DNA of 64,000 nt from DATENM01 sp045807725. Lineage in GTDB: Bacteria; Acidobacteriota; Blastocatellia; UBA7656. The stretch spans positions 1 to 64,000 of the forward strand of contig JBJMGV010000068.1 of the NCBI GenBank assembly GCA_045807725.1, in the 5' to 3' direction. The notes under the pieces were generated by a model that was given only the letters and a program-made list of their open reading frames with translations, was not told the DNA's origin and made no database searches. This document shows, one piece after another, positions 52,246 through 60,856 of this stretch; within the stretch, counting starts at the first letter, position 1; every line of letters begins with the position of its first letter. Position numbers and translations under genes: made by a program.

Positions 52246-54153
52246 CTACTTTCTGCTGGCCGTTCTCTTGCCCGACGCGTACGACAGCCCGTAGCCGTAC
52301 TTGAAGAGCGGGTCGTAGTTCTTATCGCCGACATTGATGGGAAGCTGCGCCATCGAGCGCGGCCACGAACACGACAGCTTGCCGGTCGGGTTGTAATCGC
52401 CGAACAACACGTCGGCGACGCCCTGCCCTTCGGTTCCCGGCAGCCAGGCGGCGACAAACGCGTCGGCCTTGTCGAGCACGCTGTCAATAATTATCGGGCG
52501 ACCCGACAACAGCACAATGACGACAGGAATGCCGGCGCGCTTCATAGTCTCGACCGCCGCCACGTCTTCCGGCGCTAGATGCAGATCGGTGCGGTCGCCG
52601 AGCATCTCGGCGTAAGGCGTCTCGCCGATGATGACGATGCCGATATCCGCGCCCGCTGCGCCCGCGCCATCTTTCGAGAAGGTGACTTTAGTAGTCTTCG
52701 CCACTGTGCCTTGAATGGCCTTCAGGATGGTCGTGCCGCCGGGCATCACGTCGCCCGACTTGCCCTGCCAGTCAATCGTCCAGCCGCCACACTGATTGCC
52801 GATGTCGTCGGCGCTCTTGCCGGCGACGTGTATGCGCGCCAGCGTCTTCGAGACCGGCAGCGCCGCCTTCTCGTTCTTCAACAGCACGAGCGATTCGCGC
52901 ACGCACTGGCGCGCGACGGCGCGGTGTTGAGCCGAGCCAAACGATTTTTGCAAGCTGCGGTCGGCGAGCGTCGAGCGCGATTTATCCATCAAGCCCATTG
53001 CGAATTTGACGCGCAGGATGCGGCGCACGGCGTCGTCAATCCGCGTCATCGGCACGCGCCCTTCTTTAGCGAGGCCGAGCAAGGTGTTGTAGAACTCGAC
53101 GTACTTCGTCGGAACCATCACCATATCCATGCCGGCGTTGATCGAAGTCTCTATGCGCGTCTTCACGTCGCCCGGCAGATCATCGAGCGCGTTGTAGTCC
53201 GAAATCAAAAAGCCTTCAAAGCCCAGTTCGTCTTTGAGAATCTCGGTCAGCAGCCGCTTGCTGCCTGAACATTTCACACCGTTCCAGCTATTGTAAGACG
53301 GCATGATGGTGGCGACGCCGGCCTTGACCGCCGTGACGTAGCCTTGCATATGAAGCTCGCGCAGCTCGGCTTCGCTCAATCGCGTGTCGCCCTGGTCGAG
53401 CGCAAAGTGCGTGCCGTCATCCTTCGGGCGGCCCGTGCCAAAGGTCGTGCCGCCATCGCCGACGTAATGCTTGGCGCAAGCGGCAACGCTCAGCGGATTG
53501 CTCAGGTCGGCGGTCTGAAAGCCGCGCACGGCGGCTTCGCCAAGCGTGCGCGCAAGCTCAGGCGCTTCACCAAAGCCTTCATAAGTGCGGCCCCAGCGCT
53601 CATCGCGCGGCACAGCGACGCACGGCGCGAAGGCCCAGTTGATGCCGGTAGCGCGAACCTCTTCAGCCGTGACGCGCGCCGCTTGCTCGATCAGCTTCGG
53701 GTCGCGCGTGCAGCCAAGGCCGATGTTATGCGGAAAGACCGTCGCGCCCAGCACGTTGTTGTGGCCGTGCACGGCATCTATGCCGAACAGCAGCGGGATG
53801 GCCAGCCGCGTCTTCAATGAGCGCGCCTGCACGCGGTCATACATATTCGTCCAGGCTTCGAGGCTGTTGCCCTCTTTGGGGTCTGAATTACCGCCGCTCA
53901 ACAGCGAGCCGAGATGATAAGTATCAATGTCGTCGAGGCTCTTGAGCGCGTCCTGTTCGGCCTGCGTCATCTGGCCGATCTTCTCTTCGAGCGTCATCTG
54001 CGCGAGCAGCTTGTTGACCTGCGGGTCGAATGATGAGAGCGAGCGCGCGGCAGGCGCTTTCGTCTTTGGCGCAGTCGTTGAGGCGCTCGACGACGTGCCG
54101 CGAAATGATAAGCAGACGAGCACGAAGGTCAGCGCGATAGCGAGCTTTTTCAT
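52246..54153 (-). CDS. Glycoside hydrolase family 3 (beta-glucosidase-like), secreted
   Basis: A 635-residue exported GH3 enzyme. The signal peptide is MKKLAIALTFVLVCLSFRG. The N-terminal TIM-barrel domain has the early signature LEEKIGQMTQAEQ, then HGHNNVLGATVFPHNIGLGCT, DERWGRTYEGFGE, KHYVGDGGTTFGTGR and GFEGFLISDYNALDDL, whose Asp is the catalytic nucleophile. A C-terminal alpha/beta domain (VARQCVRESLVLLKNE to YDPLFKYGYGLSY) completes GH3. The ATG at 54153 sits just after AAGGAGA; the longer ORF to 54273 is unlikely. Substrates are likely beta-glucosides, inferred only from family. Confidence 0.93.
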   Translation of the reverse strand: MKKLAIALTFVLVCLSFRGTSSSASTTAPKTKAPAARSLSSFDPQVNKLLAQMTLEEKIGQMTQAEQDALKSLDDIDTYHLGSLLSGGNSDPKEGNSLEAWTNMYDRVQARSLKTRLAIPLLFGIDAVHGHNNVLGATVFPHNIGLGCTRDPKLIEQAARVTAEEVRATGINWAFAPCVAVPRDERWGRTYEGFGEAPELARTLGEAAVRGFQTADLSNPLSVAACAKHYVGDGGTTFGTGRPKDDGTHFALDQGDTRLSEAELRELHMQGYVTAVKAGVATIMPSYNSWNGVKCSGSKRLLTEILKDELGFEGFLISDYNALDDLPGDVKTRIETSINAGMDMVMVPTKYVEFYNTLLGLAKEGRVPMTRIDDAVRRILRVKFAMGLMDKSRSTLADRSLQKSFGSAQHRAVARQCVRESLVLLKNEKAALPVSKTLARIHVAGKSADDIGNQCGGWTIDWQGKSGDVMPGGTTILKAIQGTVAKTTKVTFSKDGAGAAGADIGIVIIGETPYAEMLGDRTDLHLAPEDVAAVETMKRAGIPVVIVLLSGRPIIIDSVLDKADAFVAAWLPGTEGQGVADVLFGDYNPTGKLSCSWPRSMAQLPINVGDKNYDPLFKYGYGLSYASGKRTASRK

Positions 54154-54338
54154 ATCACCTCTCCTTAGAAGTTGAAGGATTGCGTAAGTGCGTTGAAGCC
54201 ACATATCCGCCATGCTGCGGTGATGGGCGGCCTGAGGATTTGCATATCCCACACACGCGAACAGCAGCGGCAATGCTCGCTTATCTGTTTAGGCGGTGGA
54301 CGCCGTTTCGTCAAGTGCGAATGGAAGAGAGGGCAAGG

Positions 54339-54466
<128 letters not shown>

Positions 54467-54545
54467 TTTCGTTAAAGTCATGCTATGATGCGTGGCGCTG
54501 CATCAACTCAGAAAAATCAGATCACCTGTGAAAAGGAGAATCAAT

Positions 54546-54908
54546 ATGGGCTGCTCGATGGATATGCTCAGTTCAATCACTATGCCCGCGCCCCTTGGGC
54601 CGGTCCCCGAAGGAATGAAAGTGGCCTCTCTGGCTGACCCCAACCAGCTTCAGCCCGCGCCGTCCTGCCCGGTGCTGGGGATTGGCAGCTTCACGCTCTG
54701 GCCAATGAGTTACATCGATAACCGCGTGAGCTTCGGCATGGTTATGTATGATGCGGAATGGCAACCCATCGCTCAGGTCGAGAAACCCGGCGCGCGTTAT
54801 ATCTATCAGGTCACGCTGAATGACGCGGGCCAGTCAGTGACGTTTACCGGCCAGGCCAATCAGAGCGTGACGATGTCGCTCGACGAGATTTGTCAGATGC
54901 TATTCTAA
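54546..54908 (+). CDS. Uncharacterised small protein
   Basis: A 120-residue protein, ATG at 54546 after AAAAGGAGAA. It is not recognised. It has a mixed start (GCSMDMLSSITMPAPLGP), a beta-rich middle (CPVLGIGSFTLWPMSYIDNRVSFGMVMYD) and a terminal segment VTLNDAGQSVTFTGQANQSV then MSLDEICQMLF. No signal peptide; a single Cys pair. Its stop codon TAA is exactly the flanking duplication of MITE-like copy C. Nothing in its position suggests a role. Confidence 0.55.
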   Translation: MGCSMDMLSSITMPAPLGPVPEGMKVASLADPNQLQPAPSCPVLGIGSFTLWPMSYIDNRVSFGMVMYDAEWQPIAQVEKPGARYIYQVTLNDAGQSVTFTGQANQSVTMSLDEICQMLF

Positions 54909-55128
54909 GAGCGTGTTTGAAAAGCCAAAGAAAGCCCTGAAGGGGCGCGATTCGACAGCCCAGGGCATCGCCCTGGGAAAGAGGTGGTGCAAACTGCCAA
55001 GCCCTGAAAGGGCGTAATAAGGTTGGGTATTGCGCCCTTTCAGGGCTTGCGGAATGGTCGCTTTGTGTACCCAGCCCGTTGGGCTGGGCTATTGAATCTC
55101 GCCCCTTCAGGGCTTTTCAGACACGCTC
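54909..55128. mobile_element. MITE-like palindromic element, copy C
   Basis: A 220-bp copy in the opposite orientation to copies A and B, with terminal repeats GAGCGTGTTTGAAAAGCC and GGCTTTTCAGACACGCTC. It is flanked by TAA on both sides; the left TAA (54906-54908) is the stop codon of the small gene before it. The internal order of the palindromes is reversed compared with copy A. Confidence 0.82.
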
Positions 55129-55217
55129 TAAGTCTGTTCGGAAGCGGTGGCCGCTCGCTATCATCATAGTGAGCGGCCACCGGAGATAAGTGACGACGCG
55201 ACGCCGCCGCATCACTA

Positions 55218-56249
55218 TCAATGGAGCGCGTCTTCCAACAGAGCCGCCAACCGCCACCCCGCTTTGTGTATCTCGGTCTTCACCGTCGCCGCCGCCCAGT
55301 TCGCATAGAATGGCTCACCCGGCTTTTTGTTCTCCTCGGCCCGTCCGCTGGTGATGTCTTTAGCGCCCGCCTGAGCCTTGATGTTCTTGAACACGAGACG
55401 GTCGTGAGCCTGGCCGGCGAGCGGCAGGATTTCGTTAGCCAACTGCTCGGCCCACGTCTCAGCAGCGCCGGTCAGCTTCCAGTTGGCGGGTTCGCTCTTT
55501 GCCAGCTTGGTGGCCGTAGTCGCATTCGAGGCCGTACCAAACGCGTTATCAACCGTCTGACCATCCCAGTAGCTGTGAAACTTTCCAGCCGAAGTCAGCT
55601 TGCCTCCGAAGATCGTGAACAGGGTCAGCTTGTTGCCGCCCTGATCGGCAAAGCCAAGGTCGGTCGGCTTCGGCTCAAACGGATTTAAGCTGGCATTGAA
55701 GTATTCCGCGCCGACGTGGAGCGGCTGGTGTATGTCGCCCAGATAATGCGCGAGCAGGATAATGGCAACCGCCTTGGTGATGGCGCGGTCGTTGGTCTCC
55801 GGCTCCTGGCCCTTCAGAACGCGGACGCAGAAGGGGATCATCTTGACGATATCGAAGTTGTTTCGCCCCACCTGTCCATCGCCGTACTTCTCGCCGCCAA
55901 CCACCGGCACGTCGGTGTAGTGAAACTCATGATGCGACGGGTCGCTATTGCATTTGTTCGCGTTCCAGAATGCCCGCAACTGGTCGTTGATCTTTTTCGA
56001 CGGAGCGATCTGATTGGTGCTCGGCTTGCGATTGCAACCGTCCCAGCTTTTGATCTCGTCCGGCAGCGTGGCGGCTCGTTCAAGGGTCATACCGTCGAGC
56101 AGTTGCTTGACTTGATTGGCGACCGGCTTATTCTTTGCCAGTCGCCGGTCGGCGATGGCTCCGACCAGGCTGTGACCACGCGGGCCATAGCCCAACACAC
56201 TGCCGGCGCAGAACAGTACGCTCAATAGAACAACCATGATTTTTTTCAT
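55218..56249 (-). CDS. S1/P1-type nuclease, secreted
   Basis: A 343-residue exported zinc-dependent nuclease of the S1/P1 family, which degrades single-stranded DNA or RNA and 3'-nucleotides. The signal peptide is MKKIMVVLLSVLFCAGSVLG. The mature N-terminus YGPRGHSLVGAIADRRL holds the first ligand His. LPDEIKSWDG, FHYTDVPVVGG, ILLAHYLGDIHQPLHVG and KFHSYWDGQTVDNAF contribute the other Asp and His ligands. In family enzymes the mature protein begins with Trp (WG); here the equivalent residue appears to be Tyr21 (G-Y-G-P-R-G-H), which would change the N-terminal zinc site. The start ATG has AGAAGA. Confidence 0.92.
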   Translation of the reverse strand: MKKIMVVLLSVLFCAGSVLGYGPRGHSLVGAIADRRLAKNKPVANQVKQLLDGMTLERAATLPDEIKSWDGCNRKPSTNQIAPSKKINDQLRAFWNANKCNSDPSHHEFHYTDVPVVGGEKYGDGQVGRNNFDIVKMIPFCVRVLKGQEPETNDRAITKAVAIILLAHYLGDIHQPLHVGAEYFNASLNPFEPKPTDLGFADQGGNKLTLFTIFGGKLTSAGKFHSYWDGQTVDNAFGTASNATTATKLAKSEPANWKLTGAAETWAEQLANEILPLAGQAHDRLVFKNIKAQAGAKDITSGRAEENKKPGEPFYANWAAATVKTEIHKAGWRLAALLEDALH

Positions 56250-56459
56250 CTGATCTTCTCTCGGAGAGACGATGGCAATCGAGTCGCTCCGAGATGTCTC
56301 CTTTCTGAGGGGTGCGAGGCTGAGAATGGCGAATCGCGCGAGGTAAGTGATGGCGCGGAGCCAGCGTTGTCGCCAATCCTTTGACTTTCGAATGCGGGCT
56401 GAGTCTACTGCAACTGAGAAAGGGAGTCAATGTGGCATCACACTGACTTGCGGCTAGCG

Positions 56460-59400
56460 TTACTCAAGCGACGGCGCAGTGACGCTGATGCGCGTGCCCG
56501 TGCCTTCGCCGCTTTCGATGTCGAGCTTGCCTTTGAGCCGCTCGGCGCGCTCGCGCATACCGATCAATCCGAAATGACCGTCGCCCGACAACCGATTGTT
56601 AGTCGTATCGAAGCCGCGCCCGTCATCAGCGATGCTCAACGTCACCTGCCTGGGCGCGAATGCCAGCTCGACGCGCAGATATCGAGGATGAGCGTGTTTC
56701 ATGGCGTTGGTCATCGCCTCCTGACCAATGCGCCAGAGGTTGTTTTCGACCGTCGCCGGAAGCTGACGCGGCGTGCCCGTGATGTGGAACTCGGCCTGCA
56801 CGCTGGTTCCCGAAGTCAGATTCCTGGCCGCGTCGGCAAGCGCAGTGGCGAGGTCGGCGTTCTCTAATGCCTGCGCCCGCAAGTCCCACACTGAGCGGCG
56901 CGCTTCCGTGAGCGAGTGCGTCACCATCGTCTGCGCCAGGTCGAGATGCTGCTTGGCGCGGTCGGGCGATTGATCTAGCATCTTGCCGACCGCTTCGAGT
57001 TGCAACGAGATGCCGACAAAGCCCTGCGCCAGCGTGTCGTGAATATCGCGCGCCATACGACTGCGCTCGGCCAGCACGGCGGCGAACTCTTCGCGCACGC
57101 GGCCTATGCGACGGCGATAGATCAGCCACGCCACCGCGCCGGCTACAGCCAGCAGCGCCACGTAGAACCAGACGGTTTGATAAAAGCGCGGCTTCAGATA
57201 AAACGACACCGCTGCGCCCGCTTCATTCCAGACGCCATCATTGTTCGCCGCCAACACGTGAAAAGTGTAGCTGCCCGGCGGGATGCTCGTGTAATAAGCC
57301 GTGCGCCGTGCGCCGGCCTCGACCCAGTTTTGATCGAAGCCTTCGAGCTTATACTTGAAGCGCACTTTTTCGGGCGCGATAAAACTGAGGCCGGTGTATT
57401 GAAACTCCAGCCGGTAGACGCCCGCCGGCAATTCGATATTGGCGGTCTTATCGATGGGCTTATCATCAACCGTGATACTTTCGATGACGACCGGCGGCGG
57501 CTCGTCGTTCGTCTTCAGATGCTCAGGGTCAATCGTCGCCGCGCCCTTGATCGTCGGAAACCACAGGCGACCGTCGCGGCTGCGCCAGCCGGCGGGCTGA
57601 CCGCCGCCCGTGCATTCGCGGCTCTCCATTCCGTCCGACGTGCCATAGGCGATTGAGTTAATGTAAGCGACACTACCTTCGGCGAAGGCGTTGAGCTGTT
57701 CGCGGTTGGCGGTAAAGGTGCCCTTCGTGCAGCTCATCCAGAAATTGCCCTTGCCGTCTTCGAGGATTGAGAAGACGCAGTCATCGGCCAGCCCGCTTTT
57801 CGTCGTGATGGCGACAAAGCGACCATCCTTGAAACGGTTCAAGCCGCCGTTGCGCGTGCCGACCCAGAGCACGCCGTCGCGGTCTTCGTAGAGCGCGCGA
57901 ACGCTCGCGTCCGACAAGCCCTGCGCCGCACCATAGGCGATGAAGGCTTCATCTTTGAAACGATTCACGCCGCCCGTGCGCGTGCCGATCCAGAGCGTGC
58001 CGTCGCGCGCCGCGTGCAAAGACAGGATGGCGTCATTGCTCAAGCCGTTCTGTGTGGTGTAGACCGTGAACTTACCATCCCTTAAACGCGTGAGGCCGGC
58101 GAGCGTGCCGATCCACAGGCTGCCGTCCGCGCCTTCTTCGATCACCGACACGGCATTGTTCGACAGGCCGTCGAGGTCTGTGTATGTGGTGAATCTTCCA
58201 TTCGCCAGTTCGCACAGGCCGGCGGGCGTGCCGATCCACAAGCGGCCTTCGCGGTCTTCGCACAGGGCGCGCACGATGTCGCTCGGCAAGCCGTCGCCGG
58301 TCGTATAAGTCCTGAACGCGCCATTGCGAATCTCTGTGAGTCCGCTCTGCGTGCCCACCCACAGCGCGCCGTCGCGGGATTCGCGCACGGCCCAGATCAG
58401 GTCGCCAGTCAGCCCGTTCGCCGAAGTAAGGCTGGTGAATTTCTTATCGCGGAACAGATTCAGGCCGCCCGATTCCGTGCCGACCCAGAGATTGCCTTCG
58501 CGGTCTTCGATGATGGCCAGCACGCCATTGCTCGACAAGCCGTCGCGCGCCGTGTAGGAGTCGAGGTGGTCGTCGTGCAGCCGTGACAGGCCGCCCGGCG
58601 TGCCGAGCCAGAGGCTGCCGTTGCGATCTTCAATGATGGAATAGACGCTGTTGTTGGCCAACCCATCGGCGGTCGTGAACGTCTTCGCGCTGCCTTTCGT
58701 CAATCGCGTCACGCCGCCGTCAGTCCCGACCCAGAGATTGCCGGCGCGGTCTTCGCGCATCGTCCAGACCATATTGCTAGGCAAGCCATTGTCCGTAGTA
58801 AACGCTACAAAACGTTCATCGCTGAAGCGCGCCAGCCCGCCCGGCGTGGCGAACCACAGTTGGCCGGCGCGGTCTTCGTAGATCGCGTTGACGCGATTGC
58901 GCGGCAGCCCTTCGACGACCGTGTAGGTCGTGATCTTGTCGGCGTTGAAGCGCACAAGGCCGGCGGTCGTGCTCGCCCACAGGCTGCCGCGACTGTCGGC
59001 AAAGAGCGCGCCGACGCTATTGCTCGGCAAGCCGTCTGCGGTCGTGTACGTCACAAAGCGGCCATTGTCGAAACGGCTCAAGCCGCCGGGTGTCGCCGCC
59101 CACAAACGGCCTTCGCGGTCGGCAGTCACCGAAGTGACGCGGTCGTTAGCCAGTCCGTCGTGTGTAGCGTAGGCCACAAATTTACCGTCGCGGTATTGGA
59201 GCAGGCCGCCGTCCGTGCCGACCCACAACGCGCCCTGGCCGTCTTCAAAGAGCGTGAGGATGACGCTGCTCTTCATCGCCGGCGTGTTCTGGCGGTCGAA
59301 GATAACGAAGCGTATGCCGTCGAAGCGCACCAGGCCATCATCGGTGGCCAGCCAGATGTAACCGTCGCGCGTCTGCACGATGGCGCGCACGGTATTTTGC

Positions 59401-59561
59401 GGCAATCCGTTTTCGGTGCGCCAGACGCTGTGGCTGTACTGCGCGAGCGGCTTTTCGGCGGTCAGGGCCAGAACGTGACGGTTGACGGCAACGGCCAGCG
59501 CCGCGCAGGCGAGCGCGACGGCAAGCAGGAGTGTGATGAATCTGGCAGTCAGCGTCCGCAT
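56460..59561 (-). CDS. Two-component propeller sensor histidine kinase (HisKA_3)
   Basis: A 1,033-residue membrane sensor. After an N-terminal hydrophobic segment (ITLLLAVALACAALAVAV), about 14 two-component-regulator propeller repeats of the type DREGRLWAATPGGLSRFDNGRF (residues 30-620) form a periplasmic propeller. A Y_Y_Y domain (to about 770) is followed by a transmembrane helix (FYVALLAVAGAVAWLIY). HisKA_3 has DIHDTLAQGFVGISLQLEA, and HATPase has NNLWRIGQEAMTNAMKHA and SIADDGRGFD. This architecture senses extracellular polysaccharides or peptides. No LuxR-type regulator adjoins it. Confidence 0.95.
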   Translation of the reverse strand: MRTLTARFITLLLAVALACAALAVAVNRHVLALTAEKPLAQYSHSVWRTENGLPQNTVRAIVQTRDGYIWLATDDGLVRFDGIRFVIFDRQNTPAMKSSVILTLFEDGQGALWVGTDGGLLQYRDGKFVAYATHDGLANDRVTSVTADREGRLWAATPGGLSRFDNGRFVTYTTADGLPSNSVGALFADSRGSLWASTTAGLVRFNADKITTYTVVEGLPRNRVNAIYEDRAGQLWFATPGGLARFSDERFVAFTTDNGLPSNMVWTMREDRAGNLWVGTDGGVTRLTKGSAKTFTTADGLANNSVYSIIEDRNGSLWLGTPGGLSRLHDDHLDSYTARDGLSSNGVLAIIEDREGNLWVGTESGGLNLFRDKKFTSLTSANGLTGDLIWAVRESRDGALWVGTQSGLTEIRNGAFRTYTTGDGLPSDIVRALCEDREGRLWIGTPAGLCELANGRFTTYTDLDGLSNNAVSVIEEGADGSLWIGTLAGLTRLRDGKFTVYTTQNGLSNDAILSLHAARDGTLWIGTRTGGVNRFKDEAFIAYGAAQGLSDASVRALYEDRDGVLWVGTRNGGLNRFKDGRFVAITTKSGLADDCVFSILEDGKGNFWMSCTKGTFTANREQLNAFAEGSVAYINSIAYGTSDGMESRECTGGGQPAGWRSRDGRLWFPTIKGAATIDPEHLKTNDEPPPVVIESITVDDKPIDKTANIELPAGVYRLEFQYTGLSFIAPEKVRFKYKLEGFDQNWVEAGARRTAYYTSIPPGSYTFHVLAANNDGVWNEAGAAVSFYLKPRFYQTVWFYVALLAVAGAVAWLIYRRRIGRVREEFAAVLAERSRMARDIHDTLAQGFVGISLQLEAVGKMLDQSPDRAKQHLDLAQTMVTHSLTEARRSVWDLRAQALENADLATALADAARNLTSGTSVQAEFHITGTPRQLPATVENNLWRIGQEAMTNAMKHAHPRYLRVELAFAPRQVTLSIADDGRGFDTTNNRLSGDGHFGLIGMRERAERLKGKLDIESGEGTGTRISVTAPSLE

Positions 59562-59659
59562 ACGATTAAGCGTTTAGCGCGCAGAGAAAAGAAAGAAGCC
59601 TTCACAAGCAAGATAACCGCGCGCGGCTGGCATCCGCAAGATGCACAAACGCGACAGAG

Positions 59660-59755
59660 TTCACCGCAGAGACGCAGAGGGCACAGAGGGAGCGCAGAGG
59701 TACATCGTATTTTTTTCTCTGCGCCCGCTCTGCGTTCTCTGCGTCTCGGCGGTGA
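59660..59755. repeat. Inverted tandem-repeat hairpin (GCAGAGG family)
   Basis: The left arm (59660-59699) repeats CGCAGAG and CACAGAGG; the right arm (59715-59755) has CTCTGCG and CTCTGCGTCTC. It separates the sensor kinase from the divergent isomerase gene. Confidence 0.7.
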
Positions 59756-59894
59756 ATATCCCAGTGATCCCTAAAAGCCAATGGCCATGCTCACGTTTGA
59801 GGTGGCTCACCGGCGGCTTGCTTGCAAGTTGCGCACGGCGGGGCTATCATCGCCACACATTCTTCACCAATTCACGGGGGATAGGGGAGGCGCA

Positions 59895-60746
59895 ATGACA
59901 ACCATCACGCGCAGAGAATTCAGCGGCATCTTGCTGGGCGCAGCGGGCACGCTAATGCTGCGGCCCTTCGACAAAGTGAAGCCGTCCATCGTCAGCGGCG
60001 TCGAGATCGGCGTGCAGAGTTACACTTACCGCAAGTTCACCATTGAGCAGATGATTGCCGAGATGCAGAAGGCCGGATTGAGCAGCGTCGAATTATGGAA
60101 CGGCCACCTCGACCCGATGAAAACATCTGAAGCGCAGTTCAAAGCGGTTAAGAAAAAGTTCGATGACGCCGGCATTCACGTCAGCGCCTACTGCGTGAAC
60201 TTTCCGAAAGACGCCAGCGACGAGCATCTGGATCGCGGTTACAACGGCGCGCTGCTGCTCGGCACGCACGTGATGACGGCGTCGGTGCAGAAGTCGCTGG
60301 TGGCACGGCTCGATCAGTGGAGCCAGAAATACAAAATCAGGATGGGCCTGCACAACCACTGGTTCGGCGAAGAGTGGTACAAAGGCGACCGCACGCAGGA
60401 ATACGAGACGCCCGACGATTTTCTCAATCTCTTCAAGACGACCTCGACATACATGAACGCCAACCTCGATGTCGGCCACTTCGCGGCTGCCGGTTATGAT
60501 CCGGTCGCTTTCCTGCGCCAGCACCACGACCGCATCGTCAGCCTGCACGTCAAAGACCGCGACCGCGACGCCAAGCGCACCAACCGTCGCTTCGGGCAGG
60601 GCGCGACGCCGGTCGTCGAAGTTATGCGGGCTTGCAAAGAGGTCAAGTTCAAGTACGCAGCCAACCTCGAATACGAGATCGAAGAAGACAACCCGACCGC
60701 CGGCCTGATGGACGCGTTCGAGTATGTCAAACGCGCGCTCGCGTAG
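59895..60746 (+). CDS. Sugar phosphate isomerase/epimerase-like TIM-barrel protein (Tat-exported)
   Basis: A 283-residue protein with a twin-arginine signal (ITRREFSGILLGAAGTLML) followed by an AP-endonuclease-2-fold barrel: GVQSYTYRKFTIEQMI, SVELWNGHLD, YCVNFPKD, GLHNHWFGEEW, NLDVGHFAAAG, VSLHVKDRDR and EYEIEEDNP. These are the metal-binding motifs of the xylose-isomerase-like superfamily. The ATG at 59895 lies after GGGGGATAGGGGAGG. It is followed by a GMC oxidoreductase on the same strand, a frequent pairing in sugar-oxidising operons in which sugars or cyclitols are oxidised then isomerised. Confidence 0.9.
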   Translation: MTTITRREFSGILLGAAGTLMLRPFDKVKPSIVSGVEIGVQSYTYRKFTIEQMIAEMQKAGLSSVELWNGHLDPMKTSEAQFKAVKKKFDDAGIHVSAYCVNFPKDASDEHLDRGYNGALLLGTHVMTASVQKSLVARLDQWSQKYKIRMGLHNHWFGEEWYKGDRTQEYETPDDFLNLFKTTSTYMNANLDVGHFAAAGYDPVAFLRQHHDRIVSLHVKDRDRDAKRTNRRFGQGATPVVEVMRACKEVKFKYAANLEYEIEEDNPTAGLMDAFEYVKRALA

Positions 60747-60755
60747 CCAAATGAA

Positions 60756-60826
60756 TTGGCCACAGAGTCACAGAGTCACAGAGACTTTCTTTTATTCTCT
60801 CTGCGACTCTGTGACTCTGTGGCCAA
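60756..60826. repeat. Inverted tandem-repeat hairpin (CACAGAGT family)
   Basis: The left arm (60756-60785) repeats CACAGAGT with an 8-bp period; the right arm (60797-60826) is the complement ACTCTGTG. It sits between the isomerase and the GMC oxidoreductase genes. Confidence 0.7.
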
Positions 60827-60856
60827 TGTTTCTGAGCCTATTCAACGGAGACAAGC

